From Paragordius varius (Eukaryota; Nematomorpha), in the NCBI GenBank assembly GCA_964247055.1, contig OZ176056.1, positions 2,542,001-2,606,000 on the forward strand: a DNA stretch of 64,000 nt, in the 5' to 3' direction. Positions within the stretch are counted from its first letter, which is position 1; each line of letters begins with the position of its first letter. Of this stretch, positions 1 through 12,292 are shown piece after piece. Made by a program: the position numbers and the translations under genes. The notes below the pieces were generated by a model. It saw only the letters and a list, made by a program, of their open reading frames with translations. It did no database searches and was not told the DNA's origin.

Positions 1-228
1 ATTTTGATTATTACCATCCTCACATCAATTTATATTGTACTCATATTTTGTAAAAATTCTAAAAACCAAATTTAATTTTTAAATGGATTAAAATTGTTAA
101 ACTAAAATAATGCCGAATTTATTTTATTGCAAACAGATTCAGATGCCAGTTTTTTCCACATATATTATATTAACTCCAAAAATTAAACTATACATGCTAA
201 AAGGCATGTAAATTTAGAACCCTTTTAA

Positions 229-714
229 CAGTTTATAACTTTTCGGGTCAGTTTTATATCCCAATTTGATATTTAATTCAAAAGTATTTAGGGATTAAGC
301 CGAATATAAAAATATGCTTTTTTAGCATTTTTGGCACATTATACAATTTTTTTGTAAAAAAATGTAAAATCGTACAAAAATCTCCCATCTCAAATTGACG
401 CCATTTTTTAATGTTTTTTCTGAATACAACAGGGTAAATAAATATCTTTAAAAGAGCTATCAGGCTACATTTCAGCAAAAGCTTGATATATTCAATGTTA
501 ATAATAGCTGTTTGTTTTAATCGTGTTTTAGAGCTGTCCCAATTTCGGATTACAGAAGTCGCAAAACTCTAAAAATTATAAGCATTTTATCTTAATATGA
601 GAACCAATTATTGAAAATTCAATCTAAAATTTTTCAAATGATATTTACCAAATTGTCTGGCATAATTAACCCAACATGTCAACAAGGACAGAAAAGTGAA
701 AAGGTCATGAACTG
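229..714. mobile_element. piggyBac-type MITE (TTAA-flanked), family pB2
   Basis: The ends are inverted: CAGTTTATAACTTTTC on the left, and on the right a sequence whose complement reads CAGTTCATGACCTTTTC. TTAA lies immediately outside both ends (225-228 and 715-718), which is the piggyBac target duplication. There is no transposase frame. A second, more decayed copy lies at about 51802-52291. The family assignment rests on the TTAA duplication and is an inference. Confidence 0.6.
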
Positions 715-718
715 TTAA

Positions 719-1604
719 CAAAATATAAAACCACCGATATCCAATGATAGCTCGCCTTACTGCAATGTATATATAAATAATATAGATCACATTTATAATA
801 AAAAAGTTTAAAATAAATATAATAAAATTTCTAATTTAATTTTTTAAATTATATTCATTTATTTGAATTATGTAAAATCAGCAATGTTTTTAATGACTAT
901 TTTTATAAGCGTTTCTTTTTAAACGATGTCATTCATGATCAATTACCTTATGTGTTTTGCAAATGTACCTTGGAATAAAATTCAAATCTTATTATATGAT
1001 GCATAACACTGAAAATGGCAAAGTAAACACGAATTTAACCTATACCAAAAAATGTTGTCTGATATATTTAAAGCTAATTCACTAATAATTCGATCCCATA
1101 ATACCAAAAACAATCGGAAATCTTTTTTTTAACCAAATTTTTAGCCGATTTTAATACACATCCACAAAAGAGTAGCCTAAAACAAGGTTATTTTAAGTTT
1201 GTTGATGTAGTAACCACATTTAAAATTTTAATATATATACCAATTGTTTATAAAATGAATATCAAAACATCTATTTTTGGAAGTGGGGGAGTTTTTTAAG
1301 TAAAAAATCCATCAATATACAAATTTACCCTAGATACATATAAAACTATATTTAAATTTTTCATAAAAAAAATTAAAAAGATTGGCTAGACGAAAATGTA
1401 TTGGTTTTCACGCCTGTAAACATATAGAAAAAATAAAATATGATATATTTTTAGTAAAGTAAAGTTTAAACAGAGCAACACTATAAATAGATTTCAAAAA
1501 ACTGTTAAATTTTTTTAACGAGAATACAATATATATATAACGTTTAAAAAACAAAAATCATTTTTTAATCTTTAGTTTTTTTTAAAAAAGTGGTTAATAT
1601 CAAA
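719..1604. other. A+T-rich stretch, nothing recognised
   Basis: No reading frame, repeat end or conserved motif could be supported here. It precedes the start codon of gene A, so the last few hundred bases may hold its promoter and 5' UTR, but no specific site is visible. Confidence 0.5.
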
Positions 1605-3719
1605 ATGATCTTAGTAGCCCTTTGTTGCATATTTTTTTCGGGGACCCTTGCCCAATCAACTCTGTTTTCCAAAACGACAGGTATTGATTAAACTAGTAAT
1701 ATATACGAATATTTTAATTTTACAAAATGTTGCACGCTTTAGCGTTTAAATATATTAAAAAAAAGTTAAGCCAAATATTTTAGATTAGGATAATTATTTT
1801 TTTATTTAAGGCAAAATCCACACTATCAGGTTAAGTCAAGAAAACCTTCCAAGAACCCATTCACTTTCGGATAAATTTAAGAATCCAGCTCAAATGTTGT
1901 CAGGTTTGTTCATTCCATTTTATTTTATTATATTTCATAATTATTCGGAATTAAGTATGATCATCAATATTTTAGATTTAAAGAGATATGAAAACTTATG
2001 GATGAAAATGTTTCAAGGTAAATACAGCTATTGATGATATTAAAAGAAGATATTTAATATTATTCCCAAAAAAACAAAATTGTAAATGACAAAAAAGTCC
2101 ATAAAATATAAACATTGACTCGGGCACACCAAAAAGATATTTCGGAATCGGTTCTAAAATACTTTATTTTTGATTGAAAAAGTGATGTACATTGATCATA
2201 ACAATTTTCTGCTATATTTGAAAAAATTGTGTAAATTATTTTTTTCGATTCATGTTTTCTAATTTTTGCATGTATTCAGTAATTTAGTATTTGTAATATA
2301 TCTAAAATTTTTAATTAAACTAATCACAATATTTTTTAAACCTGAATAAGGTACATGACAGCCTTAACGCTGCTTGGGTTTGAGTATACTCTAGGTAATT
2401 AAAAGCTTTTATTATCAGACACTATAAACATATACATTTCATATATTTATAGAAGATGTAGAGATCTTAGCAAACAAAAGTCTTACGACAGACCAAAAAG
2501 CTTCTGGTATTATTGTGCCATATTTAATCTATAAATTATTATTTTATCAATAGAGATACATTATCAGGAGAAAATGCGACAGATATCTCTTCTAATCTAT
2601 CAAAGTTATTTCTACTATTAAATATTTTTTATATAAAATCTAATGCCTGGGTTGAGCTTTTTTATATAAAGATTATTGTATGATAGAAATTTTTTATCAA
2701 TTTGGATTTCTTATTTTTTATTAATTATTAAAAGTACTGATTATTTTTGTAAGACGTCAAGGTACACTAAATTTTAAAACTATACAGACAAAATGTTAAA
2801 ACTATAAGATAAACATTATTTTTAAAATAATAACCATATGTTTTATCCAAAAAATTTTACTATAAATCAGAAATTTCAGTTGTAAAATAGAAATTTTATT
2901 TATAAACTCAATTATATAATTAAAAATTGTAATAAGATAAGAAAAATCAAGTATTAAATGATTATGCTTTAGTAAATATTTGTTTTTAATTTTTACGTTT
3001 GGTCTGGTAATATCAATTTTTACTGTAAATGCATCAGTAACCGATAATACCCAGTCTAATACTTATTGATATGAAGGGCCTTTTTAAGTGTTTTTTTAAT
3101 TAGGCTTTATCAAAGTGTTTTCTTAGTTAAGCTTTTTAAAACAATGTTTTGATGTTTTAAAAGAAGCATAATATATATTTAAATATAAATAACGATTAAT
3201 TAATATACCATGCCGAAAGAAACTCTTTTTCAAGCAAAGGCCACATTTTCCATCCAAACGGAATGAAAAATGTTGCATTTTCCTGAAAAAGTGTTGCTTT
3301 TAACTAAAAATGGTATTTTTTTCACTATGTAGCTGTTTTGTCACAACATGATTCGAAACCATCAAACATTACAGAATCTTACGATCAATTTAATTTCCAA
3401 ATTATTGGTAATTATTGATTACTAAAATTTATACATAAACAATATATAATATTGAGTATTTTAAATTTTAGAAAAGTTTAAAAATGATATGAAGGCCTAC
3501 CAATCAAACAAAACTCAAATTGTTAATAGGCGGCAGCAGCAGAATCGACAAAAAACATCAAGTAAAATCAATATTTTTATGTCGGTTTGGGTTTTATTTG
3601 TAGTTATAAACGCATTTCATATAAATTCATCAGTCATCGAATCTTGCTATAAAGTTAAAGGGTCTTTCATTTATGAAAACTCTGATATAACACTCAGGTG
3701 TTGCTTCGAAAAAATCTGA
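1605..3719 (+). CDS. Gene A: secreted or single-pass membrane protein with phase-1 exons
   Basis: Unrecognised gene, modelled by eye. Exons: 1605-1680, 1811-1903, 1976-2017, 2453-2506, 3333-3407, 3472-3719. Every intron is GT-AG and phase 1. The four internal exons are 93, 42, 54 and 75 nt, all multiples of three, and the total is 588 nt (195 residues plus stop). Exon 1 encodes a signal peptide (MILVALCCIFFSGTLAQS). The ectodomain has N-glycosylation motifs (NKS, NIT, NKT). The last exon holds a basic Gln/Arg-rich stretch, a hydrophobic segment (around residues 145-163, FMSVWVLFVVI) and a short tail with a CC pair. Introns are 64-826 nt. The exon layout resembles schistosome micro-exon genes, but the sequence resembles no family I know. 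Alternatives are a different terminal exon or skipping of internal exons, which the shared phase permits. RNA evidence is absent. Confidence 0.68.
2764..3026. mobile_element. MITE family M1, decayed copy in gene A intron 4
   Basis: Long terminal inverted repeats of the family whose consensus end is ACAGTAAAAATTGAAATTAT, followed by ACGGACAAAACGTAAAAATA. Other copies are near 6009, 8380, 16801, 30248 and 63399. No coding content. The right end (TCAATTTTTACTGT) is clearer than the left. Confidence 0.5.
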
Positions 3720-4100
3720 AATAAATAGATATATATTTTAAATTAAATTATCGGATAAAAAATTGATAAATACGAATTTGCAGATATAAAAATATATTTG
3801 ATTTCCTTTATATATAACCAAAAATTAAAAGCTAAAAAAATATAATAAAAAACAAATATTAATTTGGATTGTATATTTTTGGCGCCATTTTGGCTTTTGA
3901 TCCCGGCTTTCGGGACAAAAAACTTTTTTAAACAACTGAGTCAATAGAAGTTTTTTTTCCATGTCAAATATACTAAAAAATATATATATAATATTTGAGA
4001 TATTGTTAAAATTAGACGCTAGTTCTATTTGGGTCAAATTATAAAATCTTTTTGCATATGAATTTTTTTAACCCGATATATTCAAATTATTCTTATATAT

Positions 4101-4895
4101 CAGGGGTGGCCAAGCTTTTTTAGAAAACGTGGGCAAGCATGTATATTAGGTATTAAAAGATTCATTTATCACTTCAAAACATATATATATATATATATGT
4201 ATATATATAATATCTCTATTTACGGATTGGGGTGACTAGCACAGGGGCTATTTTAAAAATATTACAAAAATAATTTTTTTTGAGAGTTTTTTTTGTATAG
4301 AATCTTAATTTCATCAAAATACTATTATTATGATTCAGTTGACATCTGTTTGCCACAATCACTACACATACTAATTTAAATTATTTAATTTATTAAATTT
4401 ACAATGGATTATAATTAACTGTACATTTTGCGTCGGAATGATTGAGGTGAAAAATGGATTTGTAGCTCTTGGCAAAGATATTTATAATTTGCCAGATTTT
4501 ATGGATTACTGCATGTCAGGTTTTAAATATTGGATATATGCTTCAAGATAGTAAATCCCATCATGGAAAAAATATCGTGCCGCAGTTTTTTACAGATGTA
4601 ATATGGTTAGACTGCTGCATTTTTAGAAAGATTAGACATTTTTTACTACTCATATATCTATTACAGAGAAAAATTATTCATATCCACAATTAAAAGATCT
4701 AAAATCGATTTTTATTTTGATATATAATGTCAGAAAAATCCACATTGCAAGCGAAAAAAATAAATTAAAGTAGAAAATAAATCATTTGGTGAAAAAAAAA
4801 TTCCATTCAAAGACATTTTTTTATTTTTTAAAAATTTTAGTTTTGGAGTCTCGCGGGCACAAAATCGACTGTAGCTCACTGTTTGGCAACCCCTG
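4101..4895. mobile_element. Non-autonomous hAT element related to the 8660-11356 transposon
   Basis: The left end CAGGGGTGGCCA pairs with the right end TTGGCAACCCCTG. It is flanked by near-identical 8-bp duplications (TTATATAT at 4093-4100, CTATATAT at 4896-4903), typical of hAT insertion. No transposase could be read, so it is probably mobilised by a related autonomous element. Confidence 0.75.
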
Positions 4896-4903
4896 CTATA
4901 TAT

Positions 4904-6008
4904 ATTTAAAGAGAGTTAAAAAAAAATTTTACAGTATAAACTCAAGTTTTCTAGATTTAAATGTCAAGTCTGGGAGTTTTATAGCTATAACTTGTGAGGC
5001 TTAAAACCAATTTAGAATCTAAATAAACTTAGGGTTCTCTACATGACAACACAATTAATTTTATACGACCTAATATGGGAGAAAAATGCGAATTTTATTA
5101 GCTAATACCAGCAAAAATATAAATTTTTTTTATAACCAAACAAATTTATTATTTTTTATTCATTTATCATAGCTATCTAATGATATAAAATTCATTAAAG
5201 TTTATTTAATATTTTATAGATTCAACTGTTAAAGTATTTAATGTCACCCATCCAAGGGCTATACTCAAAACTAGTTCTATAAGTATATTTTTTTGCGCTC
5301 AAGTTTGCAGAAAATAGAAATTTATTAATTAACACAATGGGCAGTATTATTGGCTTATAGTTATATTTTTTTTAGCCAATAATAATTCTCTTTGCTGCTG
5401 AATATGCTATTTGGCAATAATTAATAACTTTCTACCAATAGATACCTACTCATACTGTATTTTCATTTATCCTTTAATTGTAAATTTATAAAAAAATAAT
5501 TAATAGAAATGAAAATAAAATCTATTATATTTTTGAAATAAAACAATATTTTTTATTACTGATGATATTAATAATTACTATTGGATAGATTTACACCCAA
5601 CTTTAAACTCAACCCAGTCAAAAATCGTGAAAACACCTATAGTTACAAGTATATTTAATAGGCAAAATTTTTATTTAAATTAACTCCTAACAGTTCTAAC
5701 TAAAATGTATTTTTAATAAAATCATTTTATCAAAATTAGTCTGTATATTTTTGACAAATTTAATAGAATAAACAATAAAGCAAATAAAAATAGTAATATA
5801 TGTATGTTGTAAAGTCTAACTTATTAGCAGACATTTTTTTAATATTTTTAATCAAAGTGATATATTTCAACAATTTGGTAAATTTGTATCTGCCTTATTT
5901 AATAGTTTTTTAGTATTAATCCTTTCTGAATCGCAAATATATATGCGTGATATTCATTAAACATTGTTTGCTTGCCCTTAGATTAATTTTTACCCCTAAC
6001 GAAAAAAT
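4904..6008. other. Intergenic stretch with one orphan exon candidate
   Basis: Mostly A+T-rich sequence without recognised features. At 5221-5282 there is an acceptor-like ATAG, an open stretch (DSTVKVFNVTHPRAILKTSS) and a donor-like GTATAT, in the same phase as genes A and B. It may belong to a further gene of this kind, but no start or partner exon is secure. Confidence 0.25.
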
Positions 6009-6290
6009 ACAGTAAAAATTGAAACTATACGAGCAAAAAGTGAAATTATAAAGACAAATATTTTTTTCAAATAGACAACCATACTTTTTTAATCTTTACT
6101 TTTTTAAATAAAAATTGTTTTAAACTACAAAGTATAATATAAAAGTGGAAATTGGTAAAAACAATCAATTATGTAATTAAATGTTTTTTTGTAGGATATA
6201 TCAAGGATTAAAAAAGTATGGTTGTGTTTTGAAAAAAAAAATTTATCTTTATATTTTTACGTTTTGTCCGGATAATTTTATTTTCAATAT
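6009..6290. mobile_element. MITE family M1 copy
   Basis: Left end ACAGTAAAAATTGAAACTAT. The right arm is its inverted complement (ACGTTTTGTCCG region, 6270-6280). The interior is A+T-rich without a coding frame. Confidence 0.65.
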
Positions 6291-6326
6291 ATATAATTTC
6301 TGGTAAAAATGTGGATACGAAGCCAA

Positions 6327-6470
6327 AAATATCAGCCCCAAAATTAACGACGACCCCCACTCATCAAGTGCAACATTCATCAAATTCAAACACCAATCCA
6401 ATTTTAAGTTTAATTTCAATTATTATAATTTACAAATCTCAAACTGTAAAAAGGGATTATAATTTCCGAT
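6327..6470 (+). other. Possible 3' exon of an unplaced gene, with a membrane-like segment
   Basis: One frame reads a Ser/Thr/Pro/Asn-rich stretch (KPKISAPKLTTTPTHQ), then a hydrophobic run (ILSLISIIIIY) and a short basic tail (KSQTVKRDYNFR) ending in TGA. This layout resembles the last exon of gene A. The upstream acceptor does not fit phase 1 in this frame, so it is only a candidate. Confidence 0.25.
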
Positions 6471-6590
6471 GATTTTTAGATTATATGACGTCTTTATAGA
6501 AGGTTTAGGGATCATTTATAGAAATTAATGCTTTATATGATGATATTTATTTAAAATAACATTTTTCAAATCATTTAAATAATTTTTTAG

Positions 6591-7059
6591 AAGCTATTGC
6601 CACAGGAACAGGTATGGATATAATATAATTTTCAAAGTTTTAACATAGATTCATTATATTATATATTATTTACGATTAATTCACCCATGAACAATTCAAA
6701 TTTACCTTAAAAATAAATTATGTGTTTTCGGGCTAATATAACTCATTAATATGAAATATATCTTTATGGCTTAGTTTATTATAATTTCAGTATTATTTTA
6801 ATATAAAAAATTTTCATTTTTAAAAAATATGAAAAAATATAGGTAATATTTAATCTTAAAAAACACATAATTAATTTTAGAGTGAATTTGTGTTCGAGAA
6901 TGAATTTAAATTGTTTAAGGGTGAATGAAGTGTAAATGGTATATAAAAATACTCAATATTTAGCATTAACTGCGGGAACCGCTTTGGGTAGTTATAAAAT
7001 TTTTAAAAAAATTTGACTCATAATCAAATATATTTATTATATTGTTTTAGTTGTAACAG
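6591..7059 (+). other. Three orphan micro-exon candidates upstream of gene B
   Basis: Three short open segments lie between AG and GT: 6591-6611 (21 nt, EAIATGT), 6964-6987 (24 nt, ALTAGTAL) and 7051-7059 (9 nt, VVT). All keep phase 1 and can be spliced in frame with the segment at 7463-7534, using AG at 7461-7462 as acceptor. Their Ala/Gly/Thr-rich content matches the start of gene B. They may be alternative 5' exons of gene B or belong to a separate gene. The intervening sequence includes a decayed MITE family M2 copy (about 6655-6943). Confidence 0.4.
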
Positions 7060-7428
7060 GTAAGTTATATTAATTTTCAGTTATGAATTGGTAATTCTAA
7101 TAAACTCGTTTATATACTTTCGGAAGAGTGTTTTGATAGTGAATAAAACAAATTAAATAATAATGAAAGCAATTGAAATTTAAACAGCTAATTTAAGCTT
7201 AGTTGAGTTTTTTGCCATAAAAAAAGTTTGCAATTGTAATGAAACTTGTTTCCTATAAAACTTTTTCAAAATTGCCAGTACCTAAATTTTTAATTTAAGC
7301 AAATTTAAACGTACTTTTTAATACATTTGAGCTTATAATAAGCATTTTACAAATAGCTCAGAAAAATATTTTATTCCTTTTTGAATAATTGTTAAAAACT
7401 TTTGTTCAGTGTCTCTCTTTCAAATATG

Positions 7429-10400
7429 AAAATAAATATTTTATTGGCTGTTATAATGTTAGGAACCGGGGCCGCAGGTGGAGCTGCCGCCACAGGGATT
7501 GAAGCTGGGGCAGGAATCGTTGGTGCAGGTGAAGGTAAATATATTTGCTTTATAGAAATTAAACATTTTTTTTTCTTAGTATCTGAAAAAGTGTTTTTCA
7601 ATTACAATAATAGACACATTAAAATTAGTCAATTCGTAATAAAATGCAGTAGAAGAATAGATGCATTTAACAAATTTTGTCAATAATTATATAAAATTTA
7701 AGCACTGTAAGATAGGGAAAAATTGGAATTTCAACCATTTGTTGTTTATAACCATATGCTACCCTATTGCGAATTAGTCAAAAATATAAGATGACCACAC
7801 CAATGTGCATACTCTATTATTAGTACTTGATAATTTATAAATTTCGACGGCGTTTAAATTACGGACTTTTAAATTTATAATAATTTAAAATTTTGATCAT
7901 ATCCATTTGCATTAAAGTTTATTTATACCCATTATTTAATTAAGGAATGTACCTATTTAAGTCTATTATAAATTATAAGCGATAACAATTATGATTTTAA
8001 CACTATGTTTAGAGGTTTGTGGTTAAAGCTTTGTCAGAACTTTTGAGAATGGACATATGAATTAATCTAACTTTTGTAAAATTCGAGTAAAAATCTTTAA
8101 TCGATTTATATATATATTAGTTTTAGCGGGTGTGGCTCAAGAAGGCGCAGAGACAGCCAGTATTATATTTAATTCAATATTTTAAGAAAAAATTTTTAAA
8201 TATCCTAAAATATATTTTATATTCGTAATAAATTTAATTTTTAATATATTTTGCTAAAAAATTTAATTATAACTATTATTATTTATAGTTGGAGCGACGG
8301 AAGAAGTTACAGAAACTAGCACAGGTAATATTTGATTATATTTTTGCAGGTTAACATTTAATACATTTCTTATATATATACAGTAAAAATTGAAATTAAA
8401 CAGATAAAACGTAAAAATATAAAGACAAAATATTTTTCAAACAGCAACCTTTTTAAAACCTTATTTTATCCTATAAAAATCATTTATTTATAATTGTAAA
8501 ATGCGCTATATATATATATCTATTTATTACTTTACAGTTTTAACAATGAGCTATAAAAGCAAGATATATAAAGTATGATTGGTTGTCTTGTGGTAAAAAA
8601 TATTTGTCTTTATAATTTTACGTTTTGTCCGTATAAATTTCAATTTTTACTATATATACCAGGGGTGGCCAACGAGGTGACCGCGATCACTTTCGTGACC
8701 GCGACAACTCAAAAAGTGACCGCCTGAAAATATTTTTTTTAAAAAATTTTATTTATTTTTTTTGGATAGTTGGCTACTTCTGAGCGAATTTAAATTTAAA
8801 ATACAAAAAAATACGGTTTAAATTAAAAAAAACGTCTAAGAAAAGGGTGTAAAAAAATTATTTTATTAATTATAATTCATATGTTTTGGAGCATTTGCAT
8901 TAAAACTTAAAATCAGTCATTTCCCTTGAATATATCAAAACTTTGAGCAAAGCTTATTCATAAATCAGAAGCATAATCGTGAAGTTAGATTTGATTTGAT
9001 ACACCAAAAGTAGGTTTTTAAAACTTATATTTTAGAATGAGCCAAAAAAAGTTGTACAGATACAAGAAAGATTGGGAGCATGAATACTTTTTTATTATGA
9101 TAAATGAAACATGCACCTGTCTAATATGCAATAGTACTGTTGCTTTGCCCAAAAAGTTAAATATTGAAAGACATTATAGATCTCTGCATCCACATTACTC
9201 CAAAAACTACCCCTTACAAATTTAAGAACGCAACATTAAAGTAAAGGAATTGAAAGAACAATTATCCGCCTCACGAAATAGCATACTTAAATACAACAAA
9301 GACTATAAAAATGCTACGATTGCTTCATTCAAGGTAGCGGAAATACTCATTCGGAACAATAAGCCATTCCAAGATGGTGAAATATTTAAAGAAGCCTTTA
9401 TTAGCGCTTGTGATATTTTATTTGAAAATTTTTATAACAAAAATAATATTATGACAGCTATTAAAAGCATAAGCTTATCGAGAAATACCGTTATGCGCAG
9501 GGCTGAAGATATTAGTAATAATCTTGATGAAATTTTACATGAAAATATTAATAACTGTATTTTTTTTCCTTGCAACTCGATGAGTCCACCGATTATGTTG
9601 ATGATATTTAGTGATTTATCTGCAAAGGAGGAATTATTAACTATAATACCTCTCCACGAACGAACCAGAGGGCAGGATATTTTTGATTCTTTTTATAAAT
9701 TTATCACAGATACGAAACTTCCCATCGTAAAACTCGCATCTATAACTACTGATGGAGCTCCAGCTATGATTGGCGTTAACAACGGCTTTATCGCTTTATG
9801 TAAAAATCACAGTGCATTTCCCAAGTTCATTGATTACCATTGTATAATCCATAATCAAGTTTTATGTTCAAAAGTTTTAAAATACCATCATGTAATGAAC
9901 CCCTGTTTTAAAATTGTTAACGCCATTCGAACAAAAAGCTTGTCCCGCTGCCAATTTCGAATTTTGTTAAATGAGTGCGGCGTGGAATATGGAGAACTTT
10001 TATTACATACTGATGTAAGGTGGTTGAGTCGTGCCGCATTTTTAATTAGATTTAGGCAACTTTTATTACAAATAGAAATTTTTTTAGAGAATTCTAAATT
10101 TTCATACCCTGAATTGAAAGATCAAGATTGGCTGCTTGATCTTGCATTTTTATGCGATATCACGGAAAAATTGCATAAATTAAACATCCAATTACAATGA
10201 AAAGATAAAACAATAATGGATATGATGGGTGCTTTAAAATCTTTTAAGGAAACACTAACAGTAGCAGAAACACAATTAAAAAACCCAGATTTAAAACATT
10301 TTTTTAATCTGGCAGCGGTGTCTGAAAAAATAGAGAATCTCTCTTTTGAAAAATATGCAGATGATATTGGTCTGCTTATTAATGATTTTGAAAAACGATT

Positions 10401-11838
10401 TTCATCTATAAATAAACTTGAAGACATCGCTATTTTTTTATCATGCCCATTTAATAATAATAATAATGTTGAATATATTGCTCAAAAACTCAGCCACTTT
10501 CTTGGTGTACCAAATTTAGCAGAGTTGGAAGAGGAATTAATAAATGTTAAATGCGATATCCATCTAAAATCATTAGGATCAGATATATATAAATTTATAA
10601 ATAAAGATAAATACCCCCATATTTGGAAAACCGCTGCATTATTCAATTCTTTTTTTGGATCCACATATTTATGTGAATCGGCTTTTTCAATTATGAATGC
10701 TATCAAAACTAAACAGAGGTCACAATTAACTAATAAACATTTAGAATCATGTTTGAGAATTGCTTTGACTTCATTTGAACCTAATTTAGATAAACTTTCT
10801 GAATTTTTTCGCAGTCGGGCGTTTTAAATATTTTTTTCTTTATTAAATATGGATGTTTATCGAGTTGTATTTTCGCTTAGGAAAAAGCCGATTTACTAAA
10901 AAATATGTGGATAGAATTAAAACTGATACAATTTTAATGTACTCTTATTTATGTTCAAATTATGGTTCTAAATTGGAATGCTATTTTTTATTTCTTTTAT
11001 TTTTTGTTCTCCCCTGTAATTTCAAATGCATTGTTTAAATTTTTATATTGTAAAATTTCATATAATAGAAATTTAATAAATAAATATTTTGAAGTGTTTT
11101 ATGTTGGTTAAAAAATTAAGGTAGTTAATAACCCGTTGTCTTTTAATTAAAATTATTTTTGTATTTGGTTGATAGATAAAAAATTTACAATTTTAAAATG
11201 GTTTAAACAAGTCACTCTAATCTGTAAAGCAGGTATATACATCATTTAAAGTGTTTATTGAGTTTTTTTGATAAATATTTCTGGGTGACCGCGAACTCTT
11301 TTTTTAACAAAAAAGCCAAAAAAAAGCTCGCGACAAAAAAAGTGTGGCCACCCCTGATATATACCATTTGCACTTCAAGAGTGTCCTTAAACAAGTTGGT
11401 ACTTGAACACTTTAAGTTAGTCCTTATAATTTTTAAATTTTGATTTAACCATAATTTTTCATTTATTTTTAATATTTATTCATTAAATAAAATTTTCTAT
11501 TCGATTTTTTTGTTTCAAACTAATTTTTTTCCAATTTAACACACTTATTTTAAATGTTTTCAATCAAAAATTGTAAATATAACCCAGAAAACTTATATTT
11601 TTTAATTTAGTGTTAAAATCTTATAAATATCCAAAAAATTCTAAGAAAATAATAGCGACAAACGGTTTCTGAATGATAAAAGAAAATATTAATTTAAAAT
11701 TTATGTTAAATGATAAATAGGTTAAAAACAATAAAATAAATGAGTATATACTATCTGATTGAAAAAAGTTAAAGGACCAACTTGAAGTGTTTAAGGACAA
11801 ATTTGAAATGTTCAAGGACACTCATGAAGTGCAAATGC

Positions 11839-11880
<42 letters not shown>

Positions 11881-12250
11881 ATGCCTTCAATGATCCAGGA
11901 CCCTCCACATCAAGAGGTAAAAACTTATTTAAGTACTATTTTTGGTTTGGGGAGTCGTATTCTGATTTTTTATATATTTATCACTAACTTTTCTATAAAT
12001 ATTTAATTTTCAAAACTGCCCATAAATCTAAAAGTATCATACTTATCTATTATTGAAAATTAAACAAATTGTAATATAAAAAACATCAAGAAAATGTTTA
12101 TAATGATAGAATATATAATTTTTTATAATGTCTTTAAATTAGGCATACATAATTATTTTCAAATATTACATATGTAGGATCATCCAGACCTTATCCTTTT
12201 GAGGGTAATTTAAAATTTTATTTTAATTCCGATATTTTTAATTTATGTTT

Positions 12251-12292
<42 letters not shown>

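Noticed and set aside
7392-7601. Minus-strand open frame of 69 codons, Pro/Ala-rich
   Set aside because: It is the antisense of gene B's Gly/Ala-rich first exon; the plus strand has the signal peptide and splice sites.
10122-10706. Minus-strand frames within the hAT
   Set aside because: Antisense of the transposase frame.
12254-12290. TA tracts considered as CRISPR-like or centromeric repeats
   Set aside because: Simple dinucleotide runs without spacers or a higher-order unit.
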